A stretch of 64,000 bases of DNA, from assembly GCA_910584365.1 (NCBI GenBank), contig CAJUAF010000004.1, positions 62,001 to 126,000 of the forward strand. The letters run 5' to 3'. The translations under genes were made by a program, and so were the position numbers. The notes under the pieces are model-generated. The model saw nothing but the letters and a program-made list of their open reading frames with translations, had not been told where the DNA came from and searched no databases. The stretch comes from an uncultured Muribaculaceae bacterium. Its GTDB lineage: Bacteria > Bacteroidota > Bacteroidia > Bacteroidales > Muribaculaceae. Positions 33,382 through 42,951 of this stretch are shown here, one piece after another. The first letter of the stretch is position 1; every line of letters begins with the position of its first letter.

Positions 33382-34872
33382 ATGGTTTCAACTGATCCCA
33401 CATCCGGAACTCCGTATCTCAGAAAGCTTGGAAACTTTCTGAAGGCAATCGTATGTCCGCCGGCAAAAGCCACCGATGCCGGCGGCTACGGAGAAACCAT
33501 CGCCGAGCGCTATCCCTCCATGTCACGTCAGGCGATAAAACATATCTCCCGCCAGCATCCCGGAATCCTTACGCTGATATTCATCTCGATTCTCACCGGG
33601 TTTGTCACCGGCATCGCCGCCCATCTTCTGAAGACGGGAATCGGTTCACTGTCCTCTCTCCTTACCGCCGCCTTTAATCCCGCAAAAGGGAATGTATGGC
33701 TTATCCTGCTTCCGCTGGCCGGGATAGTACTGACCGGGATTTTCCAGCGCTACGTCATCCACCGTGCCATATATAACGGCGAAGACCGCCTCTGCGACGA
33801 TTTCCTGCGCAACCGATGCTATCTGCCGGTAAGTCTGACCTATACCCCGCTGCTGGCCTCCACCGTCACTCTCGGATTCGGAGGCTCAGCCGGATCGGAG
33901 GGACCGATAGCTTACAGCGGCGCCGCTCTGGGAAGCAATATAGCCGCCTGGTTCCGCCTCCCTCCGCGCCATGTCAGAACCCTTATGGCCATCGGAGCCG
34001 GGGCCGGCATAGCAGGTATCTTCAAGGCCCCCGTCGGAGGAGTGCTGTTCACTATCGAGCTTCACAAACTGACGATGTCCTCCCTGTCGGTGGTAGGTCT
34101 TTTCGCAGCGTGCGTCACATCGGCTCTGACAGCCTTCCTTATGTCGGGCGACACCTTCGACGTCCCCTTCCCATCCCCCGTAACCATAGACCTCACTCTT
34201 GTCCCGATTCTGATTCTGCTCGGCGTCTTCTGCGGTCTCTATTCAGTATATTATTCCGCGGTAATGCAGAAAATCAAGAAACTCTGCTACACCGTGCGCA
34301 ATCCCTGGCTGCGCAATATCGGCGCGGGGCTGACCGTAGGGTTCCTGGTCTTCCTCTTTCCTCCGCTCTACGGCGAAGGATACGGCATCGTCGGAGAACT
34401 CCTTTCCGGAAACTGGGCCCATATTGCCGCCGGCTCATGTTTCACAGACGGCTACTTATCCCTTGAGGAAGGCGCCGGGGTTCTCCCCCTTCTGCTTATT
34501 CCCCTGGGAATCATACTGACGAAAGCGTTCGCCACCTCAGCCACCAACAGCGGAGGCGGAGTGGCGGGAGATTTCGCTCCTACGCTTATGGCGGGGAGCG
34601 TGGCCGGTTTTCTGTTCGCCGCCACGCTCAACCATCTTTGCGGCACGGATATTCCGGTGGCCGACTGCGTGTTCTTCGGAATGGCCGGAGTCATGGCCGG
34701 AGCAATCAGAGCGCCCCTGATGTCAATCTTCATTGTAACGGAAATGGCGACATCCGGCTACGGGCTGTTGCTTCCCGTAACGGTTGTCGCCATTACATCA
34801 TATACCGCGGTATGCAGTGTCAGTTATCTTACCAGAATCTTGCGGGTGCGTTCGCCGCGGACTTCAAGATAG
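33382..34872 (+). CDS. CLC-type chloride channel/antiporter
   Basis: 496 aa from the ATG at 33382; a TTG at 33358 would add eight residues. About ten to eleven membrane helices. CLC signatures: GGSAGSEGPIAYSGAALGSNIA, containing the gating Glu in GSEGP; GIFKAPVGGVLF; GGGVAGDFAPTLMAG; and ATSGYGLLLPV near the end. The usual first signature GSGIP is not evident, so ion selectivity or coupling may differ. No CBS domain is attached. It probably exchanges Cl- for H+ or conducts anions in the inner membrane. Its last 49 bp overlap the 3' end of the convergent surface-protein gene. Confidence 0.9.
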   Translation: MVSTDPTSGTPYLRKLGNFLKAIVCPPAKATDAGGYGETIAERYPSMSRQAIKHISRQHPGILTLIFISILTGFVTGIAAHLLKTGIGSLSSLLTAAFNPAKGNVWLILLPLAGIVLTGIFQRYVIHRAIYNGEDRLCDDFLRNRCYLPVSLTYTPLLASTVTLGFGGSAGSEGPIAYSGAALGSNIAAWFRLPPRHVRTLMAIGAGAGIAGIFKAPVGGVLFTIELHKLTMSSLSVVGLFAACVTSALTAFLMSGDTFDVPFPSPVTIDLTLVPILILLGVFCGLYSVYYSAVMQKIKKLCYTVRNPWLRNIGAGLTVGFLVFLFPPLYGEGYGIVGELLSGNWAHIAAGSCFTDGYLSLEEGAGVLPLLLIPLGIILTKAFATSATNSGGGVAGDFAPTLMAGSVAGFLFAATLNHLCGTDIPVADCVFFGMAGVMAGAIRAPLMSIFIVTEMATSGYGLLLPVTVVAITSYTAVCSVSYLTRILRVRSPRTSR

Positions 34873-37800
34873 ATTCCGGGCTCTGAGATATCGCAGACTC
34901 TGCGGCCGGTCAAATCGTAATATACTGCCGGTGCGTCAATGTCAGCGTCTGTTTCCGGGGAATCCACGCCGAGGACGGGATTATCCTGGTCAGGCCGGGT
35001 GATTTTCATAAAGATATCGGCATCTCCCACCACGTAGCCATCGGTTATATTATCCTCCGACGCAATATATTTTACAGGGATCCGGGAATACATACGGACC
35101 TTCTTGGCCACAATCACCGGTCGCTCAGACGCAGGCGCATACCCGAGAGAGAAGCGACCTGCCACTTCAGAGACGGTTCCCGCTTCACCGGATTCATCAT
35201 CGGGATAATCGGCCGCCACCCGGCTGCTTTTTCCCTCGGAAATTCCATCGGTCGTGTCAAGAATCCCCGTCATTCCCCCAGTGTTACCGCTATGATCCCA
35301 CCATACACGGAAAGCTACGGGACGCCATGAAGTCTCGTTGTCAATTTCAAGGGACTCCGCAACCGGATTCCATCCGATTCCGGCGAGATACTCATGGGTG
35401 TTTCCCTGCTGGGTATGCTTTATATAGTAGTTGTTGATTCGTACCTCCGGAAGGGACAGCACGGGAATACGTCGATGTCCGTAGGTGTTCCCGTTCTGAT
35501 AACGGATGACGAGAACAAGTTGGTCGTCGGAGGTAACACCGCTCACCATCGGCAGCAGCAGAGCGCCCTGGAATGCATTTTCCGTGGGAGTGAGGGCTAC
35601 TTCTCCGTCTATGTCCTTTCCCCGGGGCTCTGCTGCGTCAGGATATACGGAACGCAGATATGCGCCTGACGGATTACGCTCGGCTTTGCCGATAAGTGTG
35701 CCTTCGTTGCTACCCGACGGGATATGAAGGACTTCATAACTCTTGATATTGATGTTGTTACGGGCCTCGAAAAAGATTGCGCGCCGGTTTTCGGGAAGCA
35801 GCATCCCGCAATTGCTGTCGGCCTTTATATCTTCCAGCGAATAAGGCTCGTAACCGGCAGTCAGCTCTCTGACCGGCACATTGACATCCACGATATTCGA
35901 GACGGCGGTCCGGTTCGCGGCGCGGGTATCGGTCAGAGAAATCTCAGATTCGTAGGCAATCTGATAACGGTACAGGGGAGCCTGCTGATTGTCTGCTACC
36001 ACGGCGCTGAAGACATCGATGAAGCGGGCCAGTATCCCGTTGTTTTCGGGCATGGCAGACACAGGCTCCATAAGCTGCTCCTCGGCGTTGGCTTTCCGGA
36101 GGGTACGGAACTGGCTTGTCAGCCCTCCCGTGTAGGCGCGGCTGTCAGGGTAGCTTATCTTATAGTCGAAGACATTGTAGCCGTCCGTAAGACTAACACC
36201 TGTAATGTCCAGATATGCCACTTCCTCATAATTCCCGGTGTCGTTTCCGGTATAACGGCGCAGGGTAAACCGGGTGCCGCTTTCTCCTCCGGCGGGAGCC
36301 TTGATATGTCCGTGCTTGATATAATCCTCTGAGGAAGTATTGTTCAGCAGGTCAATCGTGTTGGAATAATCGTTCTCCTCGCGGGATACCTGAAACCGGG
36401 ATGCGGCCACGCCGTTGATATTGATTTTGATTGTCTCGAACCGGGAATAACCGGGAATCAGTTCCTGAACCTTGTTGGATTCCACGAAAGAGAATTCCGA
36501 CCCTTCGCGGCGCCCGCGGACGATATATTCCACATTATAGGAATCGGTAAGCTGGGACTCATAGACATAAATCCGCACGACCTCGGAGTTCTCGCGGACC
36601 ATCGCGCCAGTATTCTCCTCCAGTTCGGTGTCCTCCTGACGCATCTCAAGCTGGGACGCGGGAATAGGTTCCTGCTCCACAATGCCGTTTTTCACACGGT
36701 AGATAAAGAATCGTTCGGGAACCTTCGAGTCAGTGATGACTTTATATTCCGAGCGCCATTCCACGGGGACCTTAACCGTATGGTTGGTGACATCCACTTC
36801 GGGACTGCCGATAGACGCCTTTATCTTGTTGAAGAAAAAGAACGGCCGACGAGCCTCGGATTCCTGCCCCATATAGGAGGAAGGATAATAGGTGTAATGT
36901 TGCCAGCTGTTGGCAGGACTGTTCTGGCGGGAATCACCGAGAAAGCGGTAGTCCGGGAGGAAAAACATCAGGTTAATCGGAAAATGCTCGTAATCGGCAG
37001 GGTTCTCGCGGAACTGGTCCAGTCCGATATGATGAGCCTGCCGGATTACAGATGAACAGTTATGATCGACATGAAACTGCTTCTCGGCGTTCATCTCAGC
37101 ATAGATATTATAAATGGGCGCTTCATTCGACGGACTGAACTCCTCGTACATATGATAGAAAGGGCGTGTGCCGAGTGATTGGATATCCGACACCGTGCCA
37201 TCGGGATTGATGGTGAATGTAGCGCGGTTACGTCCCTTGGTCACAATAAAGAACTTGTTCAGGCGGGATTCCACATTAAACAGATAGCCCGGGTTCCCCG
37301 CATGATCCACTGACGCACTGACATAAATCTGTTTCGGGATAACCGATACAGCGGCCACGCAGTCTTTAATGATTTCCTCCCCCGCGGGCTTCTCGAAACT
37401 GTCTTTAAGCTCCACAAGCAAAGCCGTAGCTCCGTTAAGAGGTTTTTCCACAACCGTGCGCGTCATATTGTATGGAGGCAACGGGCAAGGTACGTAAGGT
37501 ACATCAGCCCAGTCCTTCCTGAAGCGGCCATAACGGTCGGGCTCATTGAGAGCATCGTCGACAGCATTGTCGGCCACCATCTTGTCGTAGGCCCGGTCAT
37601 GGACGAAACCCGGTATTTCCGGATTGGTATAGACATATTCCAGCAGAGCGACCATGTGTTCCACTTCCGTGGCGCGGTCGAGAAGGTTTGCCCGGTGGGT
37701 CACCCCGCGGGCATCGGTCCAGTCAAAGTTGAATTGCCTGTAATATCCTTCGGTCACTGCGACCTGACCGGAAGGATACTCCGTCATCCCTATACGGGAA

Positions 37801-37907
37801 ACAGAGTCGGCCGCACCGGCCTCGGAAGTGCCGGCGACAAGCAATAGAAAGGCTGGCAGCCCGCGGAGGGCGCACACCATGTAATGGCGTAAATCAGTCT
37901 TTGTCAT
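34824..37907 (-). CDS. large secreted protein with T9SS-like C-terminal domain
   Basis: 1027 aa. An N-terminal basic/hydrophobic signal (YMVCALRGLPAFLLLVAGTSEAGA, cleavage near 33) is followed by a long beta-rich, low-Cys body with no enzymatic motif I recognise. The last 35 residues contain YYDLTGRRVCDISEPGIYL...TRKILVR, the pattern of type IX secretion-like sorting tails in Muribaculaceae and Bacteroides (DLxGR, GIY, final basic VR). It is probably exported to the surface or outer-membrane face. It has its own promoter and a long, possibly structured leader of about 215 nt. The 3' end overlaps the CLC gene by 49 bp. The ligand or function is unknown. Confidence 0.8.
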   Translation of the reverse strand: MTKTDLRHYMVCALRGLPAFLLLVAGTSEAGAADSVSRIGMTEYPSGQVAVTEGYYRQFNFDWTDARGVTHRANLLDRATEVEHMVALLEYVYTNPEIPGFVHDRAYDKMVADNAVDDALNEPDRYGRFRKDWADVPYVPCPLPPYNMTRTVVEKPLNGATALLVELKDSFEKPAGEEIIKDCVAAVSVIPKQIYVSASVDHAGNPGYLFNVESRLNKFFIVTKGRNRATFTINPDGTVSDIQSLGTRPFYHMYEEFSPSNEAPIYNIYAEMNAEKQFHVDHNCSSVIRQAHHIGLDQFRENPADYEHFPINLMFFLPDYRFLGDSRQNSPANSWQHYTYYPSSYMGQESEARRPFFFFNKIKASIGSPEVDVTNHTVKVPVEWRSEYKVITDSKVPERFFIYRVKNGIVEQEPIPASQLEMRQEDTELEENTGAMVRENSEVVRIYVYESQLTDSYNVEYIVRGRREGSEFSFVESNKVQELIPGYSRFETIKININGVAASRFQVSREENDYSNTIDLLNNTSSEDYIKHGHIKAPAGGESGTRFTLRRYTGNDTGNYEEVAYLDITGVSLTDGYNVFDYKISYPDSRAYTGGLTSQFRTLRKANAEEQLMEPVSAMPENNGILARFIDVFSAVVADNQQAPLYRYQIAYESEISLTDTRAANRTAVSNIVDVNVPVRELTAGYEPYSLEDIKADSNCGMLLPENRRAIFFEARNNINIKSYEVLHIPSGSNEGTLIGKAERNPSGAYLRSVYPDAAEPRGKDIDGEVALTPTENAFQGALLLPMVSGVTSDDQLVLVIRYQNGNTYGHRRIPVLSLPEVRINNYYIKHTQQGNTHEYLAGIGWNPVAESLEIDNETSWRPVAFRVWWDHSGNTGGMTGILDTTDGISEGKSSRVAADYPDDESGEAGTVSEVAGRFSLGYAPASERPVIVAKKVRMYSRIPVKYIASEDNITDGYVVGDADIFMKITRPDQDNPVLGVDSPETDADIDAPAVYYDLTGRRVCDISEPGIYLEVRGERTRKILVR

Positions 37908-37938
37908 AATTAATATAGAAGAATAAATATCCAGGTTA

Positions 37939-38034
37939 CTTGCATACCGACATCACCGGGAAATTAAGATAGGGTATAATTTCGGATTGATTCGTGTCCT
38001 CGTGCGGGGACACCGCCGGAAAGAGGTATGCAAG
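37939..38034 (-). promoter_or_regulatory. leader with 10-bp long-range inverted repeat
   Basis: CTTGCATACC (37939-37948) and GGTATGCAAG (38025-38034) are perfect reverse complements. They enclose a second hairpin GTGTCC...GGACAC (37994-38013). All lies inside the 215-nt leader of the large surface-protein gene. It could be a regulatory RNA fold or an operator dyad. Confidence 0.4.
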
Positions 38035-38124
38035 CGGATAGGGGGTGAATTGAATTTCAGTCAGTTAAAGATAGTTTATTTTAAAGGTTAGTTGTAGAAA
38101 GATCAATACCTTGGTTTTGGGATG

Positions 38125-38132
38125 CAAAGTTA
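38125..38132 (-). promoter_or_regulatory. -7 promoter box of the large surface-protein gene
   Basis: The minus strand reads TAACTTTG about 218 bp upstream of the ATG at 37907. No closer promoter-like box was seen. Confidence 0.5.
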
Positions 38133-38193
38133 CGTAAAAAACCGGGGTTCGACAGCCTCCCGCGAAGTTAAAATTCGCTAATTAACAAAAATG

Positions 38194-38226
38194 AAAGACG
38201 GCGTGTCATCACGACACACCGTCTTT
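38194..38226 (-). terminator. malQ terminator
   Basis: Two 14-nt arms (38194-38207, 38213-38226) around a 5-nt loop pair fully on the minus strand with one G-U. CATTTTTGTT follows on that strand. It lies 82 bp after the malQ stop. Confidence 0.8.
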
Positions 38227-38307
38227 CTGTGCATTCAATAAATGAAACACACGATTTTCATATTTCATCTAACTTAAATCTATGCGTGTTTCTGATGTAT
38301 GCGCCTG

Positions 38308-40992
38308 TCAGTCCTTGCGGCCCGAAGACTCGATGAGATTGGCGACGCGCTTGTTGTAAAGCTGTTCGCCGTTGAGGTCTTCGAGAGTCAGGTGCATACG
38401 GTAGCGCCAGTAATGCGGGTTATGGGCCGGTTCATTGATCTGCTCCTTGTAGGGGTTCTCCCGGCGCAGCTTGCCGTCGATTGACAGCCAGTCCTGCAGA
38501 GGCAGGATGCAGAGCATGGCGGGGGATTTCAGATGCTGGTCCACAATCTTTTCGCATATCCAGGGTTCGGCAAATATCGGAGCCGGTCCCCCTTCATGAA
38601 GCATATTGTTGTAGTAGCGCTGCGTGGTCTCGCGGTTGGCTTCCCACCACTGGCGGATACCGGACATATCGTGGGACGAAGTGGTGCAGACCGTGTAGTA
38701 GGGGTAATGAGCCGGATCTCCGAACTCCTCGCGGGGGTTCTTGGGCATACGCTGGATGTCGAGCGTAAGGATTTCCAGGGCGCTCATTACGGCGGGCACA
38801 CAGTCGGGAATCATTCCCAGGTCTTCGGCGCAGGTAAGCATATCGGTTGCGTCGATGATGGGCGGGAGTTTCCACATGGCCTTGCCATACCAGAAGTCGT
38901 TGTGACGGTGGTAATAGAAATCGTTATACAGGCGGTCGAAGCACCAGCGCTCATAATCGGTCAGCGCACGGTAGATATAAGTGTACTGGGCCGAGATGCG
39001 GGGATGATATTTGCCCTTTTCGTAGGGATCTTCGACGAACAGCACCTGATCAATCAGCCCCTGGAGGGCATTGCACAGGCGGGTATTCTTCTCGTCGACG
39101 GGCTGTCCGGCGAAGTAGTCAGCCACCTGACGCTGGGTAGCGAATTCCGGACGGAGGCGGTAGCGGCCGTAACCGGCGTCCACAAGGAAGCGCTCGCGGG
39201 CTTCGTCGGTGTATTCCCCGAAGAAATCCTTCAGGAAATAATCCATGATGAAGGGAGTGGTCTGGAGGTCTACGTCAAGCCAGAAGTCATAGCTGTTGCG
39301 CAGTTCGTCGGGATGGAACGGCAGGGCGGGATTGAAGACACCCAGCAGACCGTGGAGCTGCACCATCGGAATCTGCCAGATACGGAAGAAGCCCAGTACG
39401 TGGTCGATGCGGTAGACGTCGAAATATTCGGCCATCTTGCGGAAACGGGCTTTCCACCACGCGAAACCGTCGCGGTTCATTTCCTCCCAGTTGTAGGTCG
39501 GTAAGCCCCAGTTCTGGCCCAGCACGGAGAAGTCATCCGGCGGAGCGCCGGCCTGGCAGTCGAGGTTGAACAGACGGGGCGACAGCCATGCGTCAACGCT
39601 TGTGCGGGAGATACCGATGGGGATGTCCCCCTTGATTGCCACGCCATGGGCATGGGCGTAATCGCGGACGGTGCGCATCTGTCTGTCGAGGTGATACTGA
39701 ATCCAGTAGACATAGTTTATGTCCTGCTGGTTCTCCCGGACGAATTCAGCTACGGCAGCTTCATCGTAAACGGAATATTTGCCCCATTTCGAGAAGTCGG
39801 CGCTCCCGTTACGGTCGCGCAGCACGCAGAAAGCGGCGTAGGGGGTCAGCCAGGAAGCATTCTCCTTGACGAACTTGCGCATCATCGGGGCCTTCATGGC
39901 TTTTTCACCTACCTGGGCGAAAAGCTCGCGGGTAAATTCGTTCTTGGCGTTGTTGACTCTTTCATAGTCGACCTCCTCAAGGGCGTTGAGTTCCTTGGCG
40001 AGATCATCGAAATAAGCCTGGCGCCCTTTGTCCTCCAGTGTGCCGAGTTCCGACAGACGCAGGTACATGGGATGCAGGGCGAAAGTGGAGTTGGCGTTAT
40101 AGGGGTAAGAATCTGTCCAGGTATGGGTCATCGTGGTGTCGTTGATAGGGAGCAGCTGGATGAAGCGCTGGCCTGTCTTGACAGCCCAGTCCACCATCAG
40201 CTTGAGGTCCATGAACTCGCCGACGCCGAAATCCGCCTCGCTCCGGAGAGAGAATACCGGGATAGCCACACCGGCTCCCCTCCAGGGGGCTTTGGGGTTG
40301 ATGAATCTCATGCCGGATTCTGCCACAACGGCGCCCCCGGTGGCGGGTGCTACGGTCATGTGGCGGTTGCTGTCCCCTTCCCAGCATACCACATCGCCTG
40401 AATCTTTCTTAACGATAAGGAATTTGAATTCCAGATCGCCGGCCATTTTGTCAAGCGGCAGAGTCACTCTCCAGGTGGGGAACGCGGCGTCGCTCATCTT
40501 CACGGCTTTGGCCGGATCCCAGTTGCCCATGGCGTCGCAGGCACCCGAAACGGCCAGGACCTCGTCGGGAGCAACCATCGGGGCGTCGCAGCTGAGAAGC
40601 ATTGTCCCGGGAGTTATCACGGGAGGAAGAGCGCGCCCCTGACGGCGGCATACACAGTCAGTGAACACTACGGAATAGAACGGCTTGTCCCACGGCTGAT
40701 CCTGCCAGCGGTCATGGATTTCATAAGACTTCACTTTGTCTCCTTTGAAGAAATGGTGGCCGTGGCCCCACTCGTCTTTCTGGAAACCATTGTCATGTCT
40801 TACGAAATAACGGTAAGTGAAATCCGGAGTATCATCGGGAAGTTCCACCTGGGCTTTCCAGGTCTGTTCGCCGTAAAGTTCAAGTTTCACCGCATGGGCG
40901 CGGTCGCCGTTCCCCAGCTGGGGAATATCGCCCGTCAGATAGAGGGATTCCCCCCAGTTTGTGCGGTAATCGACATTAAAAGAAAGAATCAT
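38308..40992 (-). CDS. malQ: 4-alpha-glucanotransferase with two N-terminal CBM20-like domains
   Basis: 894 aa. Residues 1-110 and about 128-225 are two starch-binding CBM20-like domains (NWGESLYLTGDIPQLGNGD; AVSGACDAMGNWDPAKAVKM). The GH77 barrel follows: SLRSEADFGVGEFMDLK; the nucleophile Asp530 in YRIDHVLGFFRIW; the acid/base Glu723 in CAEDLGMIP; Asp775 in SSHDMSGIRQWWE. It is a cytoplasmic disproportionating enzyme (DPE2-like layout) moving glucan units between maltodextrins or glycogen. The MCE gene ends 44 bp upstream, so they may share a transcript with the amidase. A terminator follows. Confidence 0.95.
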   Translation of the reverse strand: MILSFNVDYRTNWGESLYLTGDIPQLGNGDRAHAVKLELYGEQTWKAQVELPDDTPDFTYRYFVRHDNGFQKDEWGHGHHFFKGDKVKSYEIHDRWQDQPWDKPFYSVVFTDCVCRRQGRALPPVITPGTMLLSCDAPMVAPDEVLAVSGACDAMGNWDPAKAVKMSDAAFPTWRVTLPLDKMAGDLEFKFLIVKKDSGDVVCWEGDSNRHMTVAPATGGAVVAESGMRFINPKAPWRGAGVAIPVFSLRSEADFGVGEFMDLKLMVDWAVKTGQRFIQLLPINDTTMTHTWTDSYPYNANSTFALHPMYLRLSELGTLEDKGRQAYFDDLAKELNALEEVDYERVNNAKNEFTRELFAQVGEKAMKAPMMRKFVKENASWLTPYAAFCVLRDRNGSADFSKWGKYSVYDEAAVAEFVRENQQDINYVYWIQYHLDRQMRTVRDYAHAHGVAIKGDIPIGISRTSVDAWLSPRLFNLDCQAGAPPDDFSVLGQNWGLPTYNWEEMNRDGFAWWKARFRKMAEYFDVYRIDHVLGFFRIWQIPMVQLHGLLGVFNPALPFHPDELRNSYDFWLDVDLQTTPFIMDYFLKDFFGEYTDEARERFLVDAGYGRYRLRPEFATQRQVADYFAGQPVDEKNTRLCNALQGLIDQVLFVEDPYEKGKYHPRISAQYTYIYRALTDYERWCFDRLYNDFYYHRHNDFWYGKAMWKLPPIIDATDMLTCAEDLGMIPDCVPAVMSALEILTLDIQRMPKNPREEFGDPAHYPYYTVCTTSSHDMSGIRQWWEANRETTQRYYNNMLHEGGPAPIFAEPWICEKIVDQHLKSPAMLCILPLQDWLSIDGKLRRENPYKEQINEPAHNPHYWRYRMHLTLEDLNGEQLYNKRVANLIESSGRKD

Positions 40993-41036
40993 AGGTATTT
41001 GATGTCGGTAATTATGTGAGTAAGATATTTTCTGGA

Positions 41037-41933
41037 TCAGAGCAGCTTGATTGAGATATAGCGCTTGGGATTACGCTTTACGTCGATCAGCAGGGAGTCG
41101 AGAGAAGCCGAGGCTGCGTTCAGGTTGTCGTAGAGCTGACGGTCATGAGTGAGCGCGCCGAGAGTGGAATTGGGGTTGTTGAGTTCTTCGGAAAGAGCGC
41201 GGAGATTGTCGGAGACAACCATCAGGTTACTGAGCAGCGAGTCGACGGGAAGCTGTTTGAGATTGCCCGACAGCTCGGCCAGGTCGGCGGTGATGGTGTT
41301 GACATTAGAGGTGATTCCGTTGACGTTGTTCACAACGGGGGGGAGTTTGGCAACGGTGCCGTTAACCGATACCAGAACCCGGTTGAGGTTTACGGTGATG
41401 TCATCCAGACGTGAAACCGAGGTCTGGAGGGCCGGATTGGCCACCAGCGCGTTGATATTCGTAAGGAGGGTGTCTACCTTCGGGATGACGGCATTGATTT
41501 TCGGCATCAGGTCTCCCGAAACGCCGTCGAGCATCCCGGCGGCGGTCTCTCCTATCAGTTTTCCGCCGACATCATGGAAATCCTTTGAGTCGGAGAAATG
41601 AAGCACCACGGAGGAAGTGCCAAGCAGGTCCTGTTCGATGACGGCTTTGGAGCCGACGGGGACTTTCAGCTCCTTGTCGAGGCTGAGTTCGACGGCCACG
41701 TGGCCGGGGTTGTCATATTCGTAGTGTATATCCCTTACCTGGCCAATCTTGAAACCGTTCAGTGTTACGGGAGCCGAAACCTGGAGACCGGCCACATTAG
41801 TGTAGGAAGCGGTATAGAAATTGGCGGGTTTGAAAACATTCACCCCTTTCAGATATTCGATTCCGAAAAAGAGTACGGCAAGCGCGATGACCACGCATCC
41901 GCCGATAATCACTTCTTTTTTTACGCTGTTCAT
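41037..41933 (-). CDS. MCE/MlaD family lipid-transport protein
   Basis: 298 aa. One N-terminal membrane anchor (residues 8-28, VIIGGCVVIALAVLFFGIEYL) is followed by an MCE domain (about 36-115: YTNVAGLQVSAPVTLNGFKIGQV, then DLLGTSSVVLHF). A long helical region (about 130-290) rich in Asn/Leu/Val follows, with repeated NINALV/NVNGITSNVNTI heptads. MCE proteins ring-assemble in the periplasm and shuttle phospholipids between membranes, as MlaD does with an ABC transporter. Permease and ATPase genes are not in the window. It lies 45 bp after the amidase gene and 44 bp before malQ. Confidence 0.93.
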   Translation of the reverse strand: MNSVKKEVIIGGCVVIALAVLFFGIEYLKGVNVFKPANFYTASYTNVAGLQVSAPVTLNGFKIGQVRDIHYEYDNPGHVAVELSLDKELKVPVGSKAVIEQDLLGTSSVVLHFSDSKDFHDVGGKLIGETAAGMLDGVSGDLMPKINAVIPKVDTLLTNINALVANPALQTSVSRLDDITVNLNRVLVSVNGTVAKLPPVVNNVNGITSNVNTITADLAELSGNLKQLPVDSLLSNLMVVSDNLRALSEELNNPNSTLGALTHDRQLYDNLNAASASLDSLLIDVKRNPKRYISIKLL

Positions 41934-41978
41934 TCTTTTCAGTTTCTAAGTTTCAGTTTTCCGGACTCAAAGGCCTCC

Positions 41979-42836
41979 TCACAGAAGCCGGGCCTTTACA
42001 TCGCGCTCCAGAAGAGCGGGTCCGTAGGTATTCAGATAGCTGCTGAATGCGTTGTAGATTGCCGTGGCCATCCTGTCGCATCCTTTTTCAGAAGATAGGA
42101 ATTTCTCGGATTCCGGATTGCAGATGAAGTCAAGCTCCACCAGCACCGCAGGCATCGAGGTAGCCCACAGAACCCAGAATCCGGCCTGGCGCACCCCCAT
42201 TTTCCCGCGCCCCGCGACGGAAGCGAGATTACAGTGGACGGCGTCGGCGAATTCTATGCTCTGGTCTATCTTTTTGCTCTGTGTCAGTTCAAAAATAATG
42301 TCTCCTTCCAGCGAGTCCGGGTCGAAATCGGCGTATCGGTCCTTGTTGTCCGGTTCCATTTCCATCACGGCGTTCTCCCGTTTGGCCACTGCGAGGTTCT
42401 CGGCCGTCTTGTGAAGCCCCAGGGTGTAGACCTGGCATCCGGCGATTGTCTTGCGGCGCTTGTTGCTCTTGGCCACGGAATTGACATGGATGGAAACGAA
42501 CAGATCGCTTCGGGCGTCATTGGCGATTTTCGCTCTGTCCTGGAGAGTGACGAAGCGGTCTGTCGAACGCGTCATAAGGACATCGGCGTAGTCGCCGAGA
42601 TGTTTTTCCACCAGCGCGCGCACTTTGGACGCCACTTTCAGGACGATGGTTTTCTCGTTGGTCTTCAATCCGATACATCCGAAATCCTTACCACCGTGTC
42701 CCGGGTCAAGACAAAGAGTGAATTTCTTTTTCCCCGACTTGTCGACCGTCTTAGCCGAAACCGCACACGGCGCCACCGCCAGGAGCAGGAGCGACACGGC
42801 AAACAGGGCTATTAGTCTGAATCGTCTGGATTTCAT
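41979..42836 (-). CDS. N-acetylmuramoyl-L-alanine amidase (Amidase_3)
   Basis: 285 aa with signal peptide (LIALFAVSLLLLAVAPCAVSA). The catalytic domain has the zinc ligands in LDPGHGGKDFG (His), the Glu in TNEKTIVL, SIHVNS (His) and the catalytic Glu in VLVELDFICN. It cleaves the amide bond between MurNAc and the stem peptide, helping cell separation and wall turnover in the periplasm. An insert around residues 150-185 (DRYADFDPDSLEGD) is typical of Bacteroidota homologues. It has its own -7 box and heads the amidase-MCE-malQ run. Confidence 0.94.
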   Translation of the reverse strand: MKSRRFRLIALFAVSLLLLAVAPCAVSAKTVDKSGKKKFTLCLDPGHGGKDFGCIGLKTNEKTIVLKVASKVRALVEKHLGDYADVLMTRSTDRFVTLQDRAKIANDARSDLFVSIHVNSVAKSNKRRKTIAGCQVYTLGLHKTAENLAVAKRENAVMEMEPDNKDRYADFDPDSLEGDIIFELTQSKKIDQSIEFADAVHCNLASVAGRGKMGVRQAGFWVLWATSMPAVLVELDFICNPESEKFLSSEKGCDRMATAIYNAFSSYLNTYGPALLERDVKARLL

Positions 42837-42856
42837 CGGTTAAAACAAATTTGCTA

Positions 42857-42864
42857 CAAAATTA
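42857..42864 (-). promoter_or_regulatory. -7 promoter box of the amidase gene
   Basis: The minus strand reads TAATTTTG, 20 bp before the ATG at 42836. The 115-bp gap to priA indicates a separate transcript. Confidence 0.55.
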
Positions 42865-42951
42865 ACAAATCTGCCGAAATATTCCCACTCCTATGTGAAA
42901 AAATCTCCGTATAAAACCAATATTTTTTACTAATGGACTATCCTCCGCGCC

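Noticed and set aside
34784..35002. Rightward frame across the CLC and surface-protein ends
   Set aside because: It is in another frame of two real genes and has no start context or similarity.
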